Positions 1 to 8,884 of a stretch of 64,000 nucleotides of DNA are shown here, piece by piece. Both the position numbers and the translations under genes were made by a program. The first letter of the stretch is position 1. Every line of letters starts with the position of its first letter. Location of the stretch: the NCBI GenBank assembly GCA_034669145.1, contig JAXDNY010000182.1:1-64000 (forward strand). Reading direction: 5' to 3'. Source of the stretch: PALSA-894 sp034669145. GTDB taxonomy: Bacteria; Pseudomonadota; Alphaproteobacteria; Rhizobiales; Xanthobacteraceae. The notes under the pieces are model-generated. The model had not been told where the DNA came from and did no database searches. It was given only the letters and a program-made list of their open reading frames with translations.

Positions 1-1316
1 ACTGGCTCACCCTCGGCCGGATGCGCCTGTGGGCGCTCGCGGTGCTCGCGGCCTCCGCCGGCGGGCTTATCTATCTCGTCGCCACCTCAGACGGGTTGAT
101 CGACTATCAGGGCCGCCCGCTCGGCACCGACTTCTCCAACGTGTATGCCGCCGGTACCTACGTGCTCGACGGCCAGCCCGCAGCAGCATTCGACCCGCGG
201 CTGCAGCATGCGCGCGAGCAGGCGATCTTCGGGACGAGCACGCCGTTCTACGGCTGGCACTATCCGCCGTTCTTCCTTGGCGTCGCGGCGGCGCTGGCGC
301 TGCTGCCGTATCAACTTGCGCTGATCGTGTGGCAGGGCGCGACGCTGGCGCTTTATCTCTTGTCTATCCGGATGATCGTCGCGAGCGGCTCTTGCGCCCC
401 CTCTCCCCTGGGGGGAGAGGGTCGGGGTGAGGGGGACTTGAACTCTCGTTCGACCGCGGCCCCTCGCCCGGCTGGCTTTCAGCCGGCCGACCTCACCCCG
501 ATGGGGAGAGGTGAATCGAGCCTGTGGCTCCTCGCCGCCCTCGCCTTCCCGGCCGTATTCGTGAACCTCGGGCATGGCCACAACGGCTTCCTCACCGCCG
601 CGTTGCTCGGCTTCGCGCTGGTGCAACTCGACCGCCGCCCGATCCTCGCCGGCATCCTGTTCGGCCTGCTCGCCTACAAGCCGCAGTTCGGCCTGATGAT
701 TCCGCTGGTGCTGATCGCGACCGGGCGCTGGCGCACGGTGTTCGCCGCCGCCGCGACGGTCGCGCTGCTCGTGCTCGCCGCGACACTGGCGTTTGGCATC
801 GACACGTGGCGCGCGTTCTTTACCTTCGCCGAATACACCCGCACGATCGTGCTCGAAACCGGCGAGACCGGCTGGCACAAGATCCAGAGTGTGTTCTCGT
901 GGACGCGCATGTGGGGCGTGAGCGTGCCGCTCGCGTACGGAATTCAGGGCGCGGTCACGCTCGCCATCGCGGCGGCGCTGATCTGGCTCTGGCGCTCGCC
1001 GGCAAGCTTCGCACTGAAAGCAGCCGCTCTCTGCCTCGCCGCGATCCTCGCCACGCCCTACAGCCTCGACTACGACCTGATGGTGCTGGCGCCCGCGATC
1101 GCGTTCCTCGCTGTTGCCGGCCTCGCGCGCGGCTTTGCGCCCTACGAGAAATCCGCGCTTGCGTTCCTCTGGATTGCACCGGTGATCGCGCGCGGTTTTG
1201 CCGAAATGACGCTGATCCCCCTCGGAGTCATCGCGATGCTGGTGATGCTCGCGATTGTCCTGCACAAGGCGAAGGGCGCTCCCCGCCCCGCGCCGGTTCC
1301 GGCCGCCGCGCAATAG
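1..1316 (+). CDS. GT87 (DUF2029) family membrane glycosyltransferase, 5'-truncated
   Basis: Polytopic inner-membrane protein with about ten hydrophobic helices. The motif GTDFSNVYAAG near the N-terminus and YGWHYPPFF around residues 73-81 are typical of GT87/DUF2029 polyprenyl-phosphate-sugar-dependent transferases. An ATG lies at 21, but the frame is open back to base 3 and reads WLTLGR, which resembles the usual N-terminus of this family, so the true start is probably outside the window. About 39 residues from residue 126 (counted from the ATG at 21) are Gly/Pro/Arg-rich and encoded by a palindromic repeat, listed separately. It falls in a loop between helices. Acceptor and sugar are unknown. 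Confidence 0.8.
   Translation, partial: WLTLGRMRLWALAVLAASAGGLIYLVATSDGLIDYQGRPLGTDFSNVYAAGTYVLDGQPAAAFDPRLQHAREQAIFGTSTPFYGWHYPPFFLGVAAALALLPYQLALIVWQGATLALYLLSIRMIVASGSCAPSPLGGEGRGEGDLNSRSTAAPRPAGFQPADLTPMGRGESSLWLLAALAFPAVFVNLGHGHNGFLTAALLGFALVQLDRRPILAGILFGLLAYKPQFGLMIPLVLIATGRWRTVFAAAATVALLVLAATLAFGIDTWRAFFTFAEYTRTIVLETGETGWHKIQSVFSWTRMWGVSVPLAYGIQGAVTLAIAAALIWLWRSPASFALKAAALCLAAILATPYSLDYDLMVLAPAIAFLAVAGLARGFAPYEKSALAFLWIAPVIARGFAEMTLIPLGVIAMLVMLAIVLHKAKGAPRPAPVPAAAQ
397..513. repeat. In-frame palindromic repeat inside the GT87 gene
   Basis: Two half elements face each other. The left begins CCCCTCTCCCC and is followed by GGGGAGAGGGTCGGGGTGAG; the right ends CCTCACCCCGATGGGGAGAG. The centre also holds the small palindrome CCGGCTGGCTTTCAGCCGG. 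The insertion preserves the reading frame and adds only a low-complexity loop to the protein. The same family occurs between genes at 32454-32619 and inside uvrB. Confidence 0.85.
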
Positions 1317-1403
1317 CGCAAAATTGGTGCACTGCGTCGGACGGTTTGCGCTACAATCCTCCGAGGTCTAGAGCCGCATCGAACGGCCCACTGGAGGCAA
1401 GCC

Positions 1404-2222
1404 ATGCAATTGTCCGCAGAGCAGCTCCGTCAATTCGACGAGCTTGGCTATCTGTTCTTCCCGAACTGCTTCTCCGACGACGAAATCGCGCTGATGCGCA
1501 CCGAGGGCGACACGATCCTCAGGCTCGACCGTCCCGAGGTCTGGCGCGAGAAATCTGGCGCGCCGCGCACCGCGTTCGCGGCGCACAAGTTCAACGAAGT
1601 GTTTCGGCTGCTCGCGCATCACCCCAGATTGGTCGCGCCGCTGGAGCAGTTGTTCGGCGAGCAGCTTTACGTCCACCAGTTCAAGCTCAACGCCAAGGCG
1701 GCGTTCGAGGGCGACGTGTGGCAATGGCACCAGGACTACGGCACCTGGGCGCGCGACGACGGCATGCCGCAAGCGCGTGCGATGAACATCGCGGTGTTTC
1801 TCGACGAGGTCTTCCCGTTCAACGGCGCGCTGATGCTGGTGCCGCGCAGCCACAAGGGCGGCACGCTCGCGGCCGGGCATGATCTGTCCACGACCTCATA
1901 CCCGCTCTGGACCCTCGATCAGGAGACCGTCACGCGGCTCTGCCGCGAGGCCGAGCGCGACGGCCAGCCCGGCATTGTGGCGCCGACCGGCAAACCCGGC
2001 TCGGTGCTGATGTTCCACGGCAACCTGGTGCACGCCTCCGCGCCGAACATCACGCCCTATCCGCGCAAGATCGTCTATCTGACCCTGTGCGCGGTCTCCA
2101 ACCACATCACCAAATTCAACCGGCCGGAGTTCATCGCGCACCGCGACTTCACACCGATCCAGCAGGTCAGCGATGACGCTCTGGTGGAGCACGCGCGCTC
2201 GCGGCGGGTCGCGGCGGAATGA
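1404..2222 (+). CDS. Phytanoyl-CoA dioxygenase (PhyH) family oxygenase
   Basis: Cytosolic Fe(II)/2-oxoglutarate-dependent hydroxylase of 272 residues. The metal-binding HxD is visible as WHQDYGTW (H109, D111). The distal histidine is in LVHASAPN (H210), and R221 in PRKIVYLT is the likely 2-oxoglutarate-binding arginine. GALMLVPRSHKGG is the conserved core strand of the PhyH family. The length matches EctD/PhyH-type hydroxylases, but the substrate cannot be read from the sequence, and no ectoine genes are nearby. A good ribosome site, TGGAGG, precedes the ATG by six bases. The gene stands alone between the glycosyltransferase and a GST. Confidence 0.85.
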   Translation: MQLSAEQLRQFDELGYLFFPNCFSDDEIALMRTEGDTILRLDRPEVWREKSGAPRTAFAAHKFNEVFRLLAHHPRLVAPLEQLFGEQLYVHQFKLNAKAAFEGDVWQWHQDYGTWARDDGMPQARAMNIAVFLDEVFPFNGALMLVPRSHKGGTLAAGHDLSTTSYPLWTLDQETVTRLCREAERDGQPGIVAPTGKPGSVLMFHGNLVHASAPNITPYPRKIVYLTLCAVSNHITKFNRPEFIAHRDFTPIQQVSDDALVEHARSRRVAAE

Positions 2223-2376
2223 AGTTTCGTGCGGACGCGGCGGTGGGGTTTGGAATATCTCCAGCGTCACGTTTGGTGAATGCGATTCACTTTTGTTGAG
2301 TAACCGTCGCAAGCCGGTCTTGCAACGGTCGCGTTGAGCGCCTTTATCCGTGCGCGGGAGCAGCGGCGGGACGGGA

Positions 2377-3015
2377 ATGTACACGCTCTATTCGATGCAA
2401 CGGTCAGGCAATTGCTACAAGGCGCGGCTCGCGCTCGCGCAGCTCGGCATCGCCTACGACATCGTCGACCTCGACATCCTGAAGGGCGACACCAGGACGC
2501 CGCATTTCCTCGCGATGAATCCGAGCGGCCGCGTGCCGGTGCTGGAAGTGGCGCCCGGACGTTATCTCTCCGAGTCCAACGCCATCCTCTGGTACATCGC
2601 GGGCGGCACGCCGCTCGCGCCCGACGACCGCATCGACCGCACCACTGCGCTGCAATGGATGTTCTTCGAGCAGAACAGCCTCGAGCCCTATCTCGGCGCC
2701 GCGTTCTTCTGGCTGACCACCGTCAAGGGCGGGCGCGAATTGCAGGTGCACGCGCTCGAGGACTGGATGGAGAAGGGCTATCAGGCGTTCGCCGTGATGG
2801 AGAAGCATCTCGGCGTCAACGATTTCTTCGCCGCCGGTCACTACACGATCGCCGACATCGCGCTCTACGGCTACACCCACCTGGCGCATGAATGCGATTT
2901 TGAACTCAACGAATTTCCCGCGATCCGTGCCTGGCTCAACCGCATTGTCGATCAGCCCGGCCACGTGCCGATGGACTGGCACCCGACCGCACAGGCCGCG
3001 GAGGCGGTCGAGTGA
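2377..3015 (+). CDS. Glutathione S-transferase family protein
   Basis: Cytosolic 212-residue GST. The N-terminal thioredoxin-like half begins MYTLYSMQRSGNCYKARL, in which the Ser of SGNCYK is the likely glutathione-activating residue. NPSGRVPVL and SESNAILWYI form the glutathione gamma-glutamyl site. The C-terminal helical half contains the N-capping motif FAAGHYTIADIALYGY. The ATG at 2377 is preferred to a GTG at 2350 because the family starts directly with the first beta strand. Its stop overlaps the start of the following acetyltransferase gene (GTGA), so the two are translationally coupled. Confidence 0.85.
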   Translation: MYTLYSMQRSGNCYKARLALAQLGIAYDIVDLDILKGDTRTPHFLAMNPSGRVPVLEVAPGRYLSESNAILWYIAGGTPLAPDDRIDRTTALQWMFFEQNSLEPYLGAAFFWLTTVKGGRELQVHALEDWMEKGYQAFAVMEKHLGVNDFFAAGHYTIADIALYGYTHLAHECDFELNEFPAIRAWLNRIVDQPGHVPMDWHPTAQAAEAVE

Positions 3016-3596
3016 GCTATTCCGACGTCGCCGCCGGAAAGGTCGCAGCGGTGGTGACATCGCTCGAGATGTTCGCGCGACCGCAGTTGCGTCCGGCGCC
3101 GGCCGAGTTGCAGCTTTCGTTGCGGCATGTCGAACGGCCCGCGCTGGACTGGTTTCGCCAGCTTTTTCGCAGCGTCGGCGAGGACTGGCTCTGGTTCTCG
3201 CGGCTGGCGATGCCCGATGCGGCGCTTGCCGCAATCATCCACGACCCGCGCGTCGAAGTGTCCGTTCTGATGGCGGGAGCGGAAGAGGTAGGGCTGCTCG
3301 AACTCGACTTCCGTGTCGCGGGAGAGTGCGAGATCAGTTTCTTCGGCGTGACGGCGAAATACATCGGCACCGGCGCGGCGCGCTGGCTGATGAACGAGGC
3401 GCTCGAGCGCGCATGGTCGCATCCCGTGCGGCGGGTCTGGATCCATACTTGCACATTCGATCACCCGGCCGCGCTCGCGTTTTACACGCGCACCGGCTTC
3501 CAGCCCTTCGCCCGGCAGATCGAGACCGTGGACGATCCGCGGCTGACGGGTATTCTGCCGCGCAGCGCAGCGCCGCACGTGCCGCTGATCGGATAG
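3012..3596 (+). CDS. GNAT family N-acetyltransferase
   Basis: 194 residues with a C-terminal GNAT fold. The acetyl-CoA-binding region is FFGVTAKYIGTGAARWLMNEAL, containing the Q/R-x-x-G-x-G/A-like loop YIGTGAA, followed by VRRVWIHTCTFDHPAALAFYTRTGF, the classic final strand and helix of the fold. Acceptor substrate unknown. It starts at GTG, overlapping the upstream GST stop by four bases, so it is the second gene of a two-gene operon. Confidence 0.85.
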   Translation: MSYSDVAAGKVAAVVTSLEMFARPQLRPAPAELQLSLRHVERPALDWFRQLFRSVGEDWLWFSRLAMPDAALAAIIHDPRVEVSVLMAGAEEVGLLELDFRVAGECEISFFGVTAKYIGTGAARWLMNEALERAWSHPVRRVWIHTCTFDHPAALAFYTRTGFQPFARQIETVDDPRLTGILPRSAAPHVPLIG

Positions 3597-3979
3597 TGAC
3601 GCTGCGGAATTACATTCAGCAGAAGATTTTCGTCGAATTGCTTTTCACGCGCGCGTGAGAGTCGCGCACAGCGCGAACTCTCGGCATGCTAGCAAACTGA
3701 CGCAGCGTCATTGATCCGCTGCTTGCAGATTGCGCGGCGCCGCAACCAGAAGCCGTGGGCGAATTGTCGCGCATCGACCCGGCGCACCGCTTTCCGCGCA
3801 CGCTTTTGCGCCTTGACGTTGCATTCTCAAAAAAGCCGTGTTCTACTTTTGGCTGTTAAGCGTTCTGCCCTCCGATTGATGGCGGTGCACCTCATCGCCG
3901 CTCATCGACCTTCAACTCTGCAAGTCGTTGCGGGAGTGCGTCCGACTTTTGTTCAACATCGCATGGGCTGGGGAGCATC
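3597..3979. other. Intergenic region upstream of the multicopper oxidase
   Basis: 383 bases with no convincing gene. Small open frames exist, but they lack ribosome sites and family signal. The stretch around 3800-3860 is AT-richer (TTGACG and CAAAAAAG near 3812-3835) and is the likely promoter region for the oxidase, though no well-spaced -10 box could be fixed. Confidence 0.4.
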
Positions 3980-6283
3980 ATGTACATTTCCAGGAAAGCA
4001 TCAGCTGCGCGTCAACGCGAAGCGCAGAAGGCGCGCGACAATCGCGCCGAGATCGTCAAGGCGCTGTCGCACGGCCAGATCACGCGGCGCGATCTCTACA
4101 AATGGGGCCTGCTGACGGTGACCGGCGCGATGGCGCTGAAGAACGGCCTCAGCCCGTTCGCGCGCAGCGCCTATGCGGACGTGCCGACCGGCACGCCGCG
4201 CAGCCCGCTTGGCACCGCGACCAAGTTCAGCCAGGCGATGCCGCGCCTTTCGCTGCAAATTCCCTACACGCTGACCAAGAATCAGACGACCGGCAACGCC
4301 GTGTGGCCGGCGGCGCTCGGCGAACGGGACTCCAAGCGGCTCTCTTGGCACAACGAGTTCACCGACTGGAACACCACCCACACCAACCCGCCCTATCCCA
4401 ACAACAACAACCCGTTCCGCAACCCGCTGACGATGCGCGGGCCGTTCGAGGGACGCCCGCCGGGCGAGGTGTTCGCGCATCAGCGCTGGGACGAGTTCTT
4501 CCCGCAGGTCGGCTACATCATGACGCTCGGCCAGATCGCCGCCGGCAGCAAATTCCATCCCGGCATGACCGCGGCGCAAAACGCGAACAGCGTGTGGACT
4601 TACGGCCGCGGCCGGTTCGTGCGCGGCACCTTGCCTCCGTTCCTGATCAAGGGACGCTACGGCCAGCCGATCCTGACCCGCATCTATAACGGCCTGCCGC
4701 TCGACCGCACCCAGAACGAGGGTTTCGGCCGCAACGAGAGTCAGCTCCACCATCACAACGCGCACAACGGGGCGGAGAGCGACGGCGCCGCCAACGTGCA
4801 CCACTTCCCCGGCACGTTCTACGACTACCGCTGGAGCACGACGCTCGCCCGCCGCGACAAGATCAACATGCAGGCGACCGAGCCGCGCGCCTCCGGACCG
4901 AACGGCAACGGCGGCCTCATCAACGTCAAGGGCGACTTCCGCGAGTTGCAGGGCACGCTCTGGGCGCACGACCACCGCTTCTTCTTCACCGCCGAGAACG
5001 TCTACAAGGGCAATCTTGGGATGGTGAACTATTACTCGGGGCCGGACCGGGGCAACGAGGAGCTGGTCGACGGCGTCAACCTGCGCCTGCCGAGCGGCAA
5101 GCTGCTCGACTACGGCAATGTCGACTTCGACGTGAACCTCGTCGTCTCCGACGCGGCGCTGCGTCAGGACGGGCAGCTTTTCTTCGACACCTTCACCACC
5201 GACGGGTTCCTCGGCGACCTCCCGCTCGTGAACTTCGCCTATGCGCCGTACATGAACGTGCTGCCGCGCAAGTACCGCTTCCGCATCCTCAATGCCTGCA
5301 TGTCGCGCTTCTTCCAGTTCGCGATCGCAAGCCCGAGCAACACGAAGGTCCCGTTCAAGTTCATCGCGAACGACGGCAACCTGGTGGTCAATCCGATCAC
5401 GCTGGATACGCTCGATCACCAAGGCATCGCGGAGCGCTACGATATCGTGGTCGACTTCTCGACGTTCCCGATCAATTCAAGCCTCAAGCTCGTCAATCTG
5501 CTGCGGATGCGCGACGACGGGCGCGGGCCGACCGACACGCTGTCGCTCGGACAGGCTCTTGCCGGTGATCCGAACGATCCGGTGATCGGACCGGTGCTGG
5601 AGTTCCGCGTCGTCAGCTCGGTGCCGAGCGTCGACGTGCCCGGCTTCACGCACTTCGCAACCACGCCGGACCTTAGCCAGGTCCCCAACACGCTGACCGA
5701 GCAGATTCCGATCGTCGCCCCGGTCCGCACGCGCCTCGTCGAGTTCGGCCGCTCCGGCAGCGGCGACTCGCGGCAGCCGAACGGCCAGTGCATTCCGGAT
5801 TGCCCGGAGGGCATGCCGTTCCCGTGGACCATCAAGGTCAACGGGCAGGAAGCCCACTCGATGAATGCCAACCGCATTTCGCTGCTCGTTCCGCAGCCGG
5901 GCCAGATCGAGCACTGGACTTACGTCAATGGCGGCGGCGGCTGGGATCATCCGATCCACCTTCACTTCGAGGAGGGGATCACGATGAACCGGGGCAGCAA
6001 CCCGATCCCGAACACCGAATTGCTCGTGCGCAAGGACGTGTGGCGGCTGCGCTCGTCGGGCAGCGTCACGTTCCAGGTACAGTTCGGCGAGTACGGCGGC
6101 TCCTACGTGAACCACTGCCACAATACGGTGCACGAGGACTTCGCGATGCTGATGCGCATCCAGCTGCTGACCGGCGTGACGGGCTCGCCACAGACCGCCG
6201 TCACGCCGACGCCGAACCCCTCGCCGGACGGCATCACCTTCACCAACCCGGAAATCCTCCCCGAAGGGGACCCGCGAACCTGA
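3980..6283 (+). CDS. Tat-exported multicopper oxidase
   Basis: Large (767-residue) periplasmic multicopper oxidase. A basic N-terminal stretch leads to a Tat-like signal RRDLYKWGLL (residues 36-45), with likely cleavage after AYA near 66. Copper sites appear in the expected order: an H-x-H-rich block around HHHNAHNG, AHDHRFFF, HPIHLHFEE, and the C-terminal HCHNTVHEDFAM (from residue 712), which supplies the type 1 His-Cys-His and axial Met. The protein is longer than laccase-type enzymes (about 450-550 residues), and its substrate, whether organic, Mn or Cu(I), cannot be told. The following small secreted protein and SCO-cytochrome c fusion point to a copper redox cluster. Confidence 0.9.
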   Translation: MYISRKASAARQREAQKARDNRAEIVKALSHGQITRRDLYKWGLLTVTGAMALKNGLSPFARSAYADVPTGTPRSPLGTATKFSQAMPRLSLQIPYTLTKNQTTGNAVWPAALGERDSKRLSWHNEFTDWNTTHTNPPYPNNNNPFRNPLTMRGPFEGRPPGEVFAHQRWDEFFPQVGYIMTLGQIAAGSKFHPGMTAAQNANSVWTYGRGRFVRGTLPPFLIKGRYGQPILTRIYNGLPLDRTQNEGFGRNESQLHHHNAHNGAESDGAANVHHFPGTFYDYRWSTTLARRDKINMQATEPRASGPNGNGGLINVKGDFRELQGTLWAHDHRFFFTAENVYKGNLGMVNYYSGPDRGNEELVDGVNLRLPSGKLLDYGNVDFDVNLVVSDAALRQDGQLFFDTFTTDGFLGDLPLVNFAYAPYMNVLPRKYRFRILNACMSRFFQFAIASPSNTKVPFKFIANDGNLVVNPITLDTLDHQGIAERYDIVVDFSTFPINSSLKLVNLLRMRDDGRGPTDTLSLGQALAGDPNDPVIGPVLEFRVVSSVPSVDVPGFTHFATTPDLSQVPNTLTEQIPIVAPVRTRLVEFGRSGSGDSRQPNGQCIPDCPEGMPFPWTIKVNGQEAHSMNANRISLLVPQPGQIEHWTYVNGGGGWDHPIHLHFEEGITMNRGSNPIPNTELLVRKDVWRLRSSGSVTFQVQFGEYGGSYVNHCHNTVHEDFAMLMRIQLLTGVTGSPQTAVTPTPNPSPDGITFTNPEILPEGDPRT

Positions 6284-6313
6284 TCGGGCGTTGACAACGG
6301 AATGGAGAGAACA

Positions 6314-6631
6314 ATGAACCGCATGTCCACACTCAGGCTTTCACTCTCCGGCGCATTGCTGGCAGCGCTCGCTTGCACCGCCTCGGCCGCGTCGGCTCAA
6401 ACGGCCACCACGTCATCGTCGTCAGGCGTTCTGTCGACCTCGACGACGAGCACGGCCACGACGAAGAAAAAACCGACCTCGGCCACCGCCGACATGGTCA
6501 ACGAGGCGATCCAGCGCTCCGAGACGCGTGCCGCCAAGGAAGCGCAGAGCGGAACGCCGCAACAATGGGGCAGTGAGGAGCCGTTCACCTACAATCCGAC
6601 GGTCAAGCGCTTCGACGCCAGCCAACAGTAG
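6314..6631 (+). CDS. Small secreted protein of the copper-oxidase cluster
   Basis: 105 residues. A Sec signal peptide (LSLSGALLAALACTASAASA) is followed by a Ser/Thr-rich linker and a short charged C-terminal domain. The ATG at 6314 is chosen over 6302 because GGAGAGA lies just upstream of it. No family was recognised. It lies between the multicopper oxidase (30 bases after its stop) and the SCO-cytochrome c gene, so a periplasmic accessory role is inferred from position only. Confidence 0.7.
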   Translation: MNRMSTLRLSLSGALLAALACTASAASAQTATTSSSSGVLSTSTTSTATTKKKPTSATADMVNEAIQRSETRAAKEAQSGTPQQWGSEEPFTYNPTVKRFDASQQ

Positions 6632-6700
6632 GGCAATCCGGGACCGGGCCAAGGCTACATGCCTTCGGCCCGGTCCGATTTGCATCGGGGGAGTAAACCA

Positions 6701-7651
6701 ATGCGACGACGCATGCTCGCCACGCTCGCGGCATCCGCAATGCTGTGCGCGAGCGCGCCCGCAGACGCGCAAATGCGCCGCGGTGCCGAGTTCTTCCCCA
6801 ATCTTCCGGTGGTCGACCAGCACGGCCAGCAGCTCAAGTTCTACGACGACCTGATCAAGGACAAGGTCGTCGTGGTGATGTTCATCTACACGAGCTGCAC
6901 CGACATCTGTCCGCTCACCACCGCGCGCATGACACAGATCGAGGACAAGCTCGGCGCGGCGGTCGGGCGCGAGATCTTCATCGTTTCAATTTCGGTGGAC
7001 CCCGAGAACGATACCCCGGAGAAATTGAAGGCCTATTCCAAAGCCTTCGGCACCGGGGCGGGCTGGAGCTTCGTGACCGGGAAGCCCGAGGACATCCGCG
7101 CGATCAATTACCGGCTGGGCGAGCGCAGCAAGGTGCTGAGCGAGCATCGCAACGAAATCGTGCTCGGCAACGACCGCACCGGCGAATGGCAGCGCGACAA
7201 TGTCATGGGCGATCTCGACCGCGTGACGCTGTCAATCCGCGAGATGGATCCGGCGTGGCGCGATCGGGTGCGTCGGGTGCCGCACACCAATGCGATGAAT
7301 ACCGGCGTCGCGATGGGCACGCAGCCCGGCCAGGCGATGTACAAGAAGATCTGCGCGCCCTGCCACACTATCGGCGTCGGCGACCGGGTCGGGCCCGACC
7401 TGCGCGGCGTCACCGAGCGGCGCGACCGCGCCTGGCTGGCAAACTACATCCGCAATCCCGCAGCGATGCTCGCCCGCGATGACCCGGCTGCGCACGAGCT
7501 GGCGGCGAAGTTCGAGGCCGTGCGCATGCCGAACCTGCGGCTCTCCGAACAGGACGCCGACGATCTGATCGGTTTTCTGAGCGAGGAGAACGCAAAGCTC
7601 GCGGAGGCGCAAATGCCGGCGCCTGCGGGCGGTCATCGGCATAAGCACTGA
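6701..7651 (+). CDS. SCO1/SenC domain fused to a C-terminal cytochrome c domain
   Basis: 316-residue exported fusion. A signal peptide ends near ADAQ (residue 24). A SCO-type thioredoxin fold follows, with the copper-binding pair in TSCTDICP (C66, C70) and the typical ISVDPENDTPEKL. Residues 218-222 form the haem motif CAPCH, and M276 in RMPNL is the probable axial ligand. The third SCO copper ligand, normally a histidine in a DHS-like strand, is not seen: the matching strand reads QRDNVMGDLDRVTL. The product probably passes electrons or copper between the adjacent oxidase and a terminal oxidase. A ribosome site GGGGGA precedes the ATG. The tail GGHRHKH is His-rich. Confidence 0.88.
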   Translation: MRRRMLATLAASAMLCASAPADAQMRRGAEFFPNLPVVDQHGQQLKFYDDLIKDKVVVVMFIYTSCTDICPLTTARMTQIEDKLGAAVGREIFIVSISVDPENDTPEKLKAYSKAFGTGAGWSFVTGKPEDIRAINYRLGERSKVLSEHRNEIVLGNDRTGEWQRDNVMGDLDRVTLSIREMDPAWRDRVRRVPHTNAMNTGVAMGTQPGQAMYKKICAPCHTIGVGDRVGPDLRGVTERRDRAWLANYIRNPAAMLARDDPAAHELAAKFEAVRMPNLRLSEQDADDLIGFLSEENAKLAEAQMPAPAGGHRHKH

Positions 7652-7657
7652 CTCCGC

Positions 7658-7794
7658 CCTCATGGTGAGGAGCCGCCCAACGGGTCCGCCCAAAGCGCGG
7701 CCCGATGACAGGCTAAGGCGGCGTCTCGAACCATGGCCCGCGCTTTTGGCCATGCTTCGAGACGCGTCGCTCCGCGACGCTCCTCAGCACGAGG
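7658..7794. repeat. Type-1 intergenic palindromic element
   Basis: Begins CCTCATGGTGAGGAGC and ends GCTCCTCAGCACGAGG. The internal inverted blocks are GTCTCGAACCATGGC and GCCATGCTTCGAGAC. It sits between the convergent SCO-cytochrome c and Bug genes. Similar elements occur at 8784, 43957, 51951 and 53410, with a fragment at 54869. Confidence 0.9.
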
Positions 7795-7802
7795 TCTCTT
7801 GC

Positions 7803-8768
7803 TTACTCGCCAGCCTTGATCCCCGCGTCCTTGATCACCTTCGCCCATTTGGCGGTGTCGGTGCGGATGATGTTGGCGAAAATGTCCGGCGCATCGGTCA
7901 CCACGTCGAGTCCGATCCGGCCGTAGTTCTCGCGCAGATGCGGATGCTGCACGATCTCGACCGCTTGTTTGTGCAGCTTGGCGATGATCGGCGCCGGCGT
8001 TCCGGCGGGCGCCAGCAGGCCGAACCATGACGTCGCCTCGAAGTCCGGCACGCCCGCTTCGACCATGGTGGGAAGCTCAGGAATAGCGGTCGAGCGCTTG
8101 AGCGAGGTCACCGCAAGCCCGCGCAGCTTGCCCTCCCGCACCGTCGGCAGGATCGAACCGGTATTCTGGAACGTCATGGTGATGCGCCCGCCGATCACGT
8201 CGGTGAAGTTCGCGCCGCGATACGGCACGTGCACGATATCGAGCCCGAGCTGGCTCTTGAACACCTCGCCCGCGATGTGCTGCGGCGTGCCGGCGCCGGG
8301 GCTCGCGTAGGAGAGCTTGCCGGGCTGCGCCCTGGCGAGTGCGATCAGTTCGGCGACGCTCTTGGCCGGCACGTCGTTGTTCACCGCGAGAACGCTCGGC
8401 ATGACAAGCAGGCGCGCGACCGGTGCAAGATCGCGCAGCGGCTCGAAGGTCGGATTGGTCTGCAGCGACGGATTGATGGTGAGCGCGCCATTCGCGCCCC
8501 AATAAAGCGTGTAGCCGTCGGGCGGAGACTTGCCGACGCGCTCGCCGCCGACGCTCCCGCCCGCGCCTGGTAGATTCTCGACCGTCACCGGCACGCTCCA
8601 CGCCTCGCCGAGCTTCTGCGCGAACATGCGCGCGCTGATGTCGGTCGCGCTGCCCGGCGTGAAGCCGACCAGAATGCGGATCGTGCGATCCGGATAGGTT
8701 TGCGCATGCGCGTGGCCTGCGGCGAACAGCGTCAGCGCGATGAACGCAGTACGAATGAGGTACGTCAT
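7803..8768 (-). CDS. Bug/TctC family tripartite tricarboxylate transporter receptor
   Basis: Periplasmic solute receptor of 321 residues. The signal peptide ends AHAQ, then follow the family hallmarks YPDRTIRILVGFTPGSATD (first strand and carboxylate-binding loop), PPDGYTL and the HVPYRG loop. Bug receptors normally bind small carboxylates and hand them to TctA/TctB, neither of which is present in this window. Two ATGs in tandem (8771 and 8768) follow GAGGGGGGA, so the exact start is ambiguous by one codon. A palindromic element separates it from the next Bug gene in the same direction; the two may be co-transcribed. Confidence 0.9.
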   Translation of the reverse strand: MTYLIRTAFIALTLFAAGHAHAQTYPDRTIRILVGFTPGSATDISARMFAQKLGEAWSVPVTVENLPGAGGSVGGERVGKSPPDGYTLYWGANGALTINPSLQTNPTFEPLRDLAPVARLLVMPSVLAVNNDVPAKSVAELIALARAQPGKLSYASPGAGTPQHIAGEVFKSQLGLDIVHVPYRGANFTDVIGGRITMTFQNTGSILPTVREGKLRGLAVTSLKRSTAIPELPTMVEAGVPDFEATSWFGLLAPAGTPAPIIAKLHKQAVEIVQHPHLRENYGRIGLDVVTDAPDIFANIIRTDTAKWAKVIKDAGIKAGE

Positions 8769-8783
8769 CATTCCCCCCTCAGT

Positions 8784-8881
8784 CATCATCCTGAGGAGGC
8801 GCGTAGCGCCGTCTCGAAGGATGGCCCGAGTTTCTGGCCATGGTTCGAGACGCGCACTTCGTGCGCTCCTCACCATGAGGA
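8784..8881. repeat. Type-1 palindromic element between two Bug genes
   Basis: Runs from CATCATCCTGAGGAGGCGCG to GTGCGCTCCTCACCATGAGG with inverted internal blocks GTCTCGAAGGATGGCC and GGCCATGGTTCGAGAC. It ends four bases before the stop codon of the upstream Bug gene. Confidence 0.9.
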
Positions 8882-8884
8882 CGT

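Noticed and set aside
87..1313. Long open frame on the minus strand opposite the glycosyltransferase
   Set aside because: Arg/Glu-rich shadow typical of high-GC DNA; the plus strand encodes a recognisable GT87 protein.
3711..4115. Open frame upstream of the multicopper oxidase
   Set aside because: Starts without a ribosome site, overlaps the oxidase N-terminus out of frame, and has no protein-like pattern.
4001..5422. 473-codon minus-strand frame opposite the multicopper oxidase
   Set aside because: No family features and complete overlap with a gene whose copper motifs are all intact.
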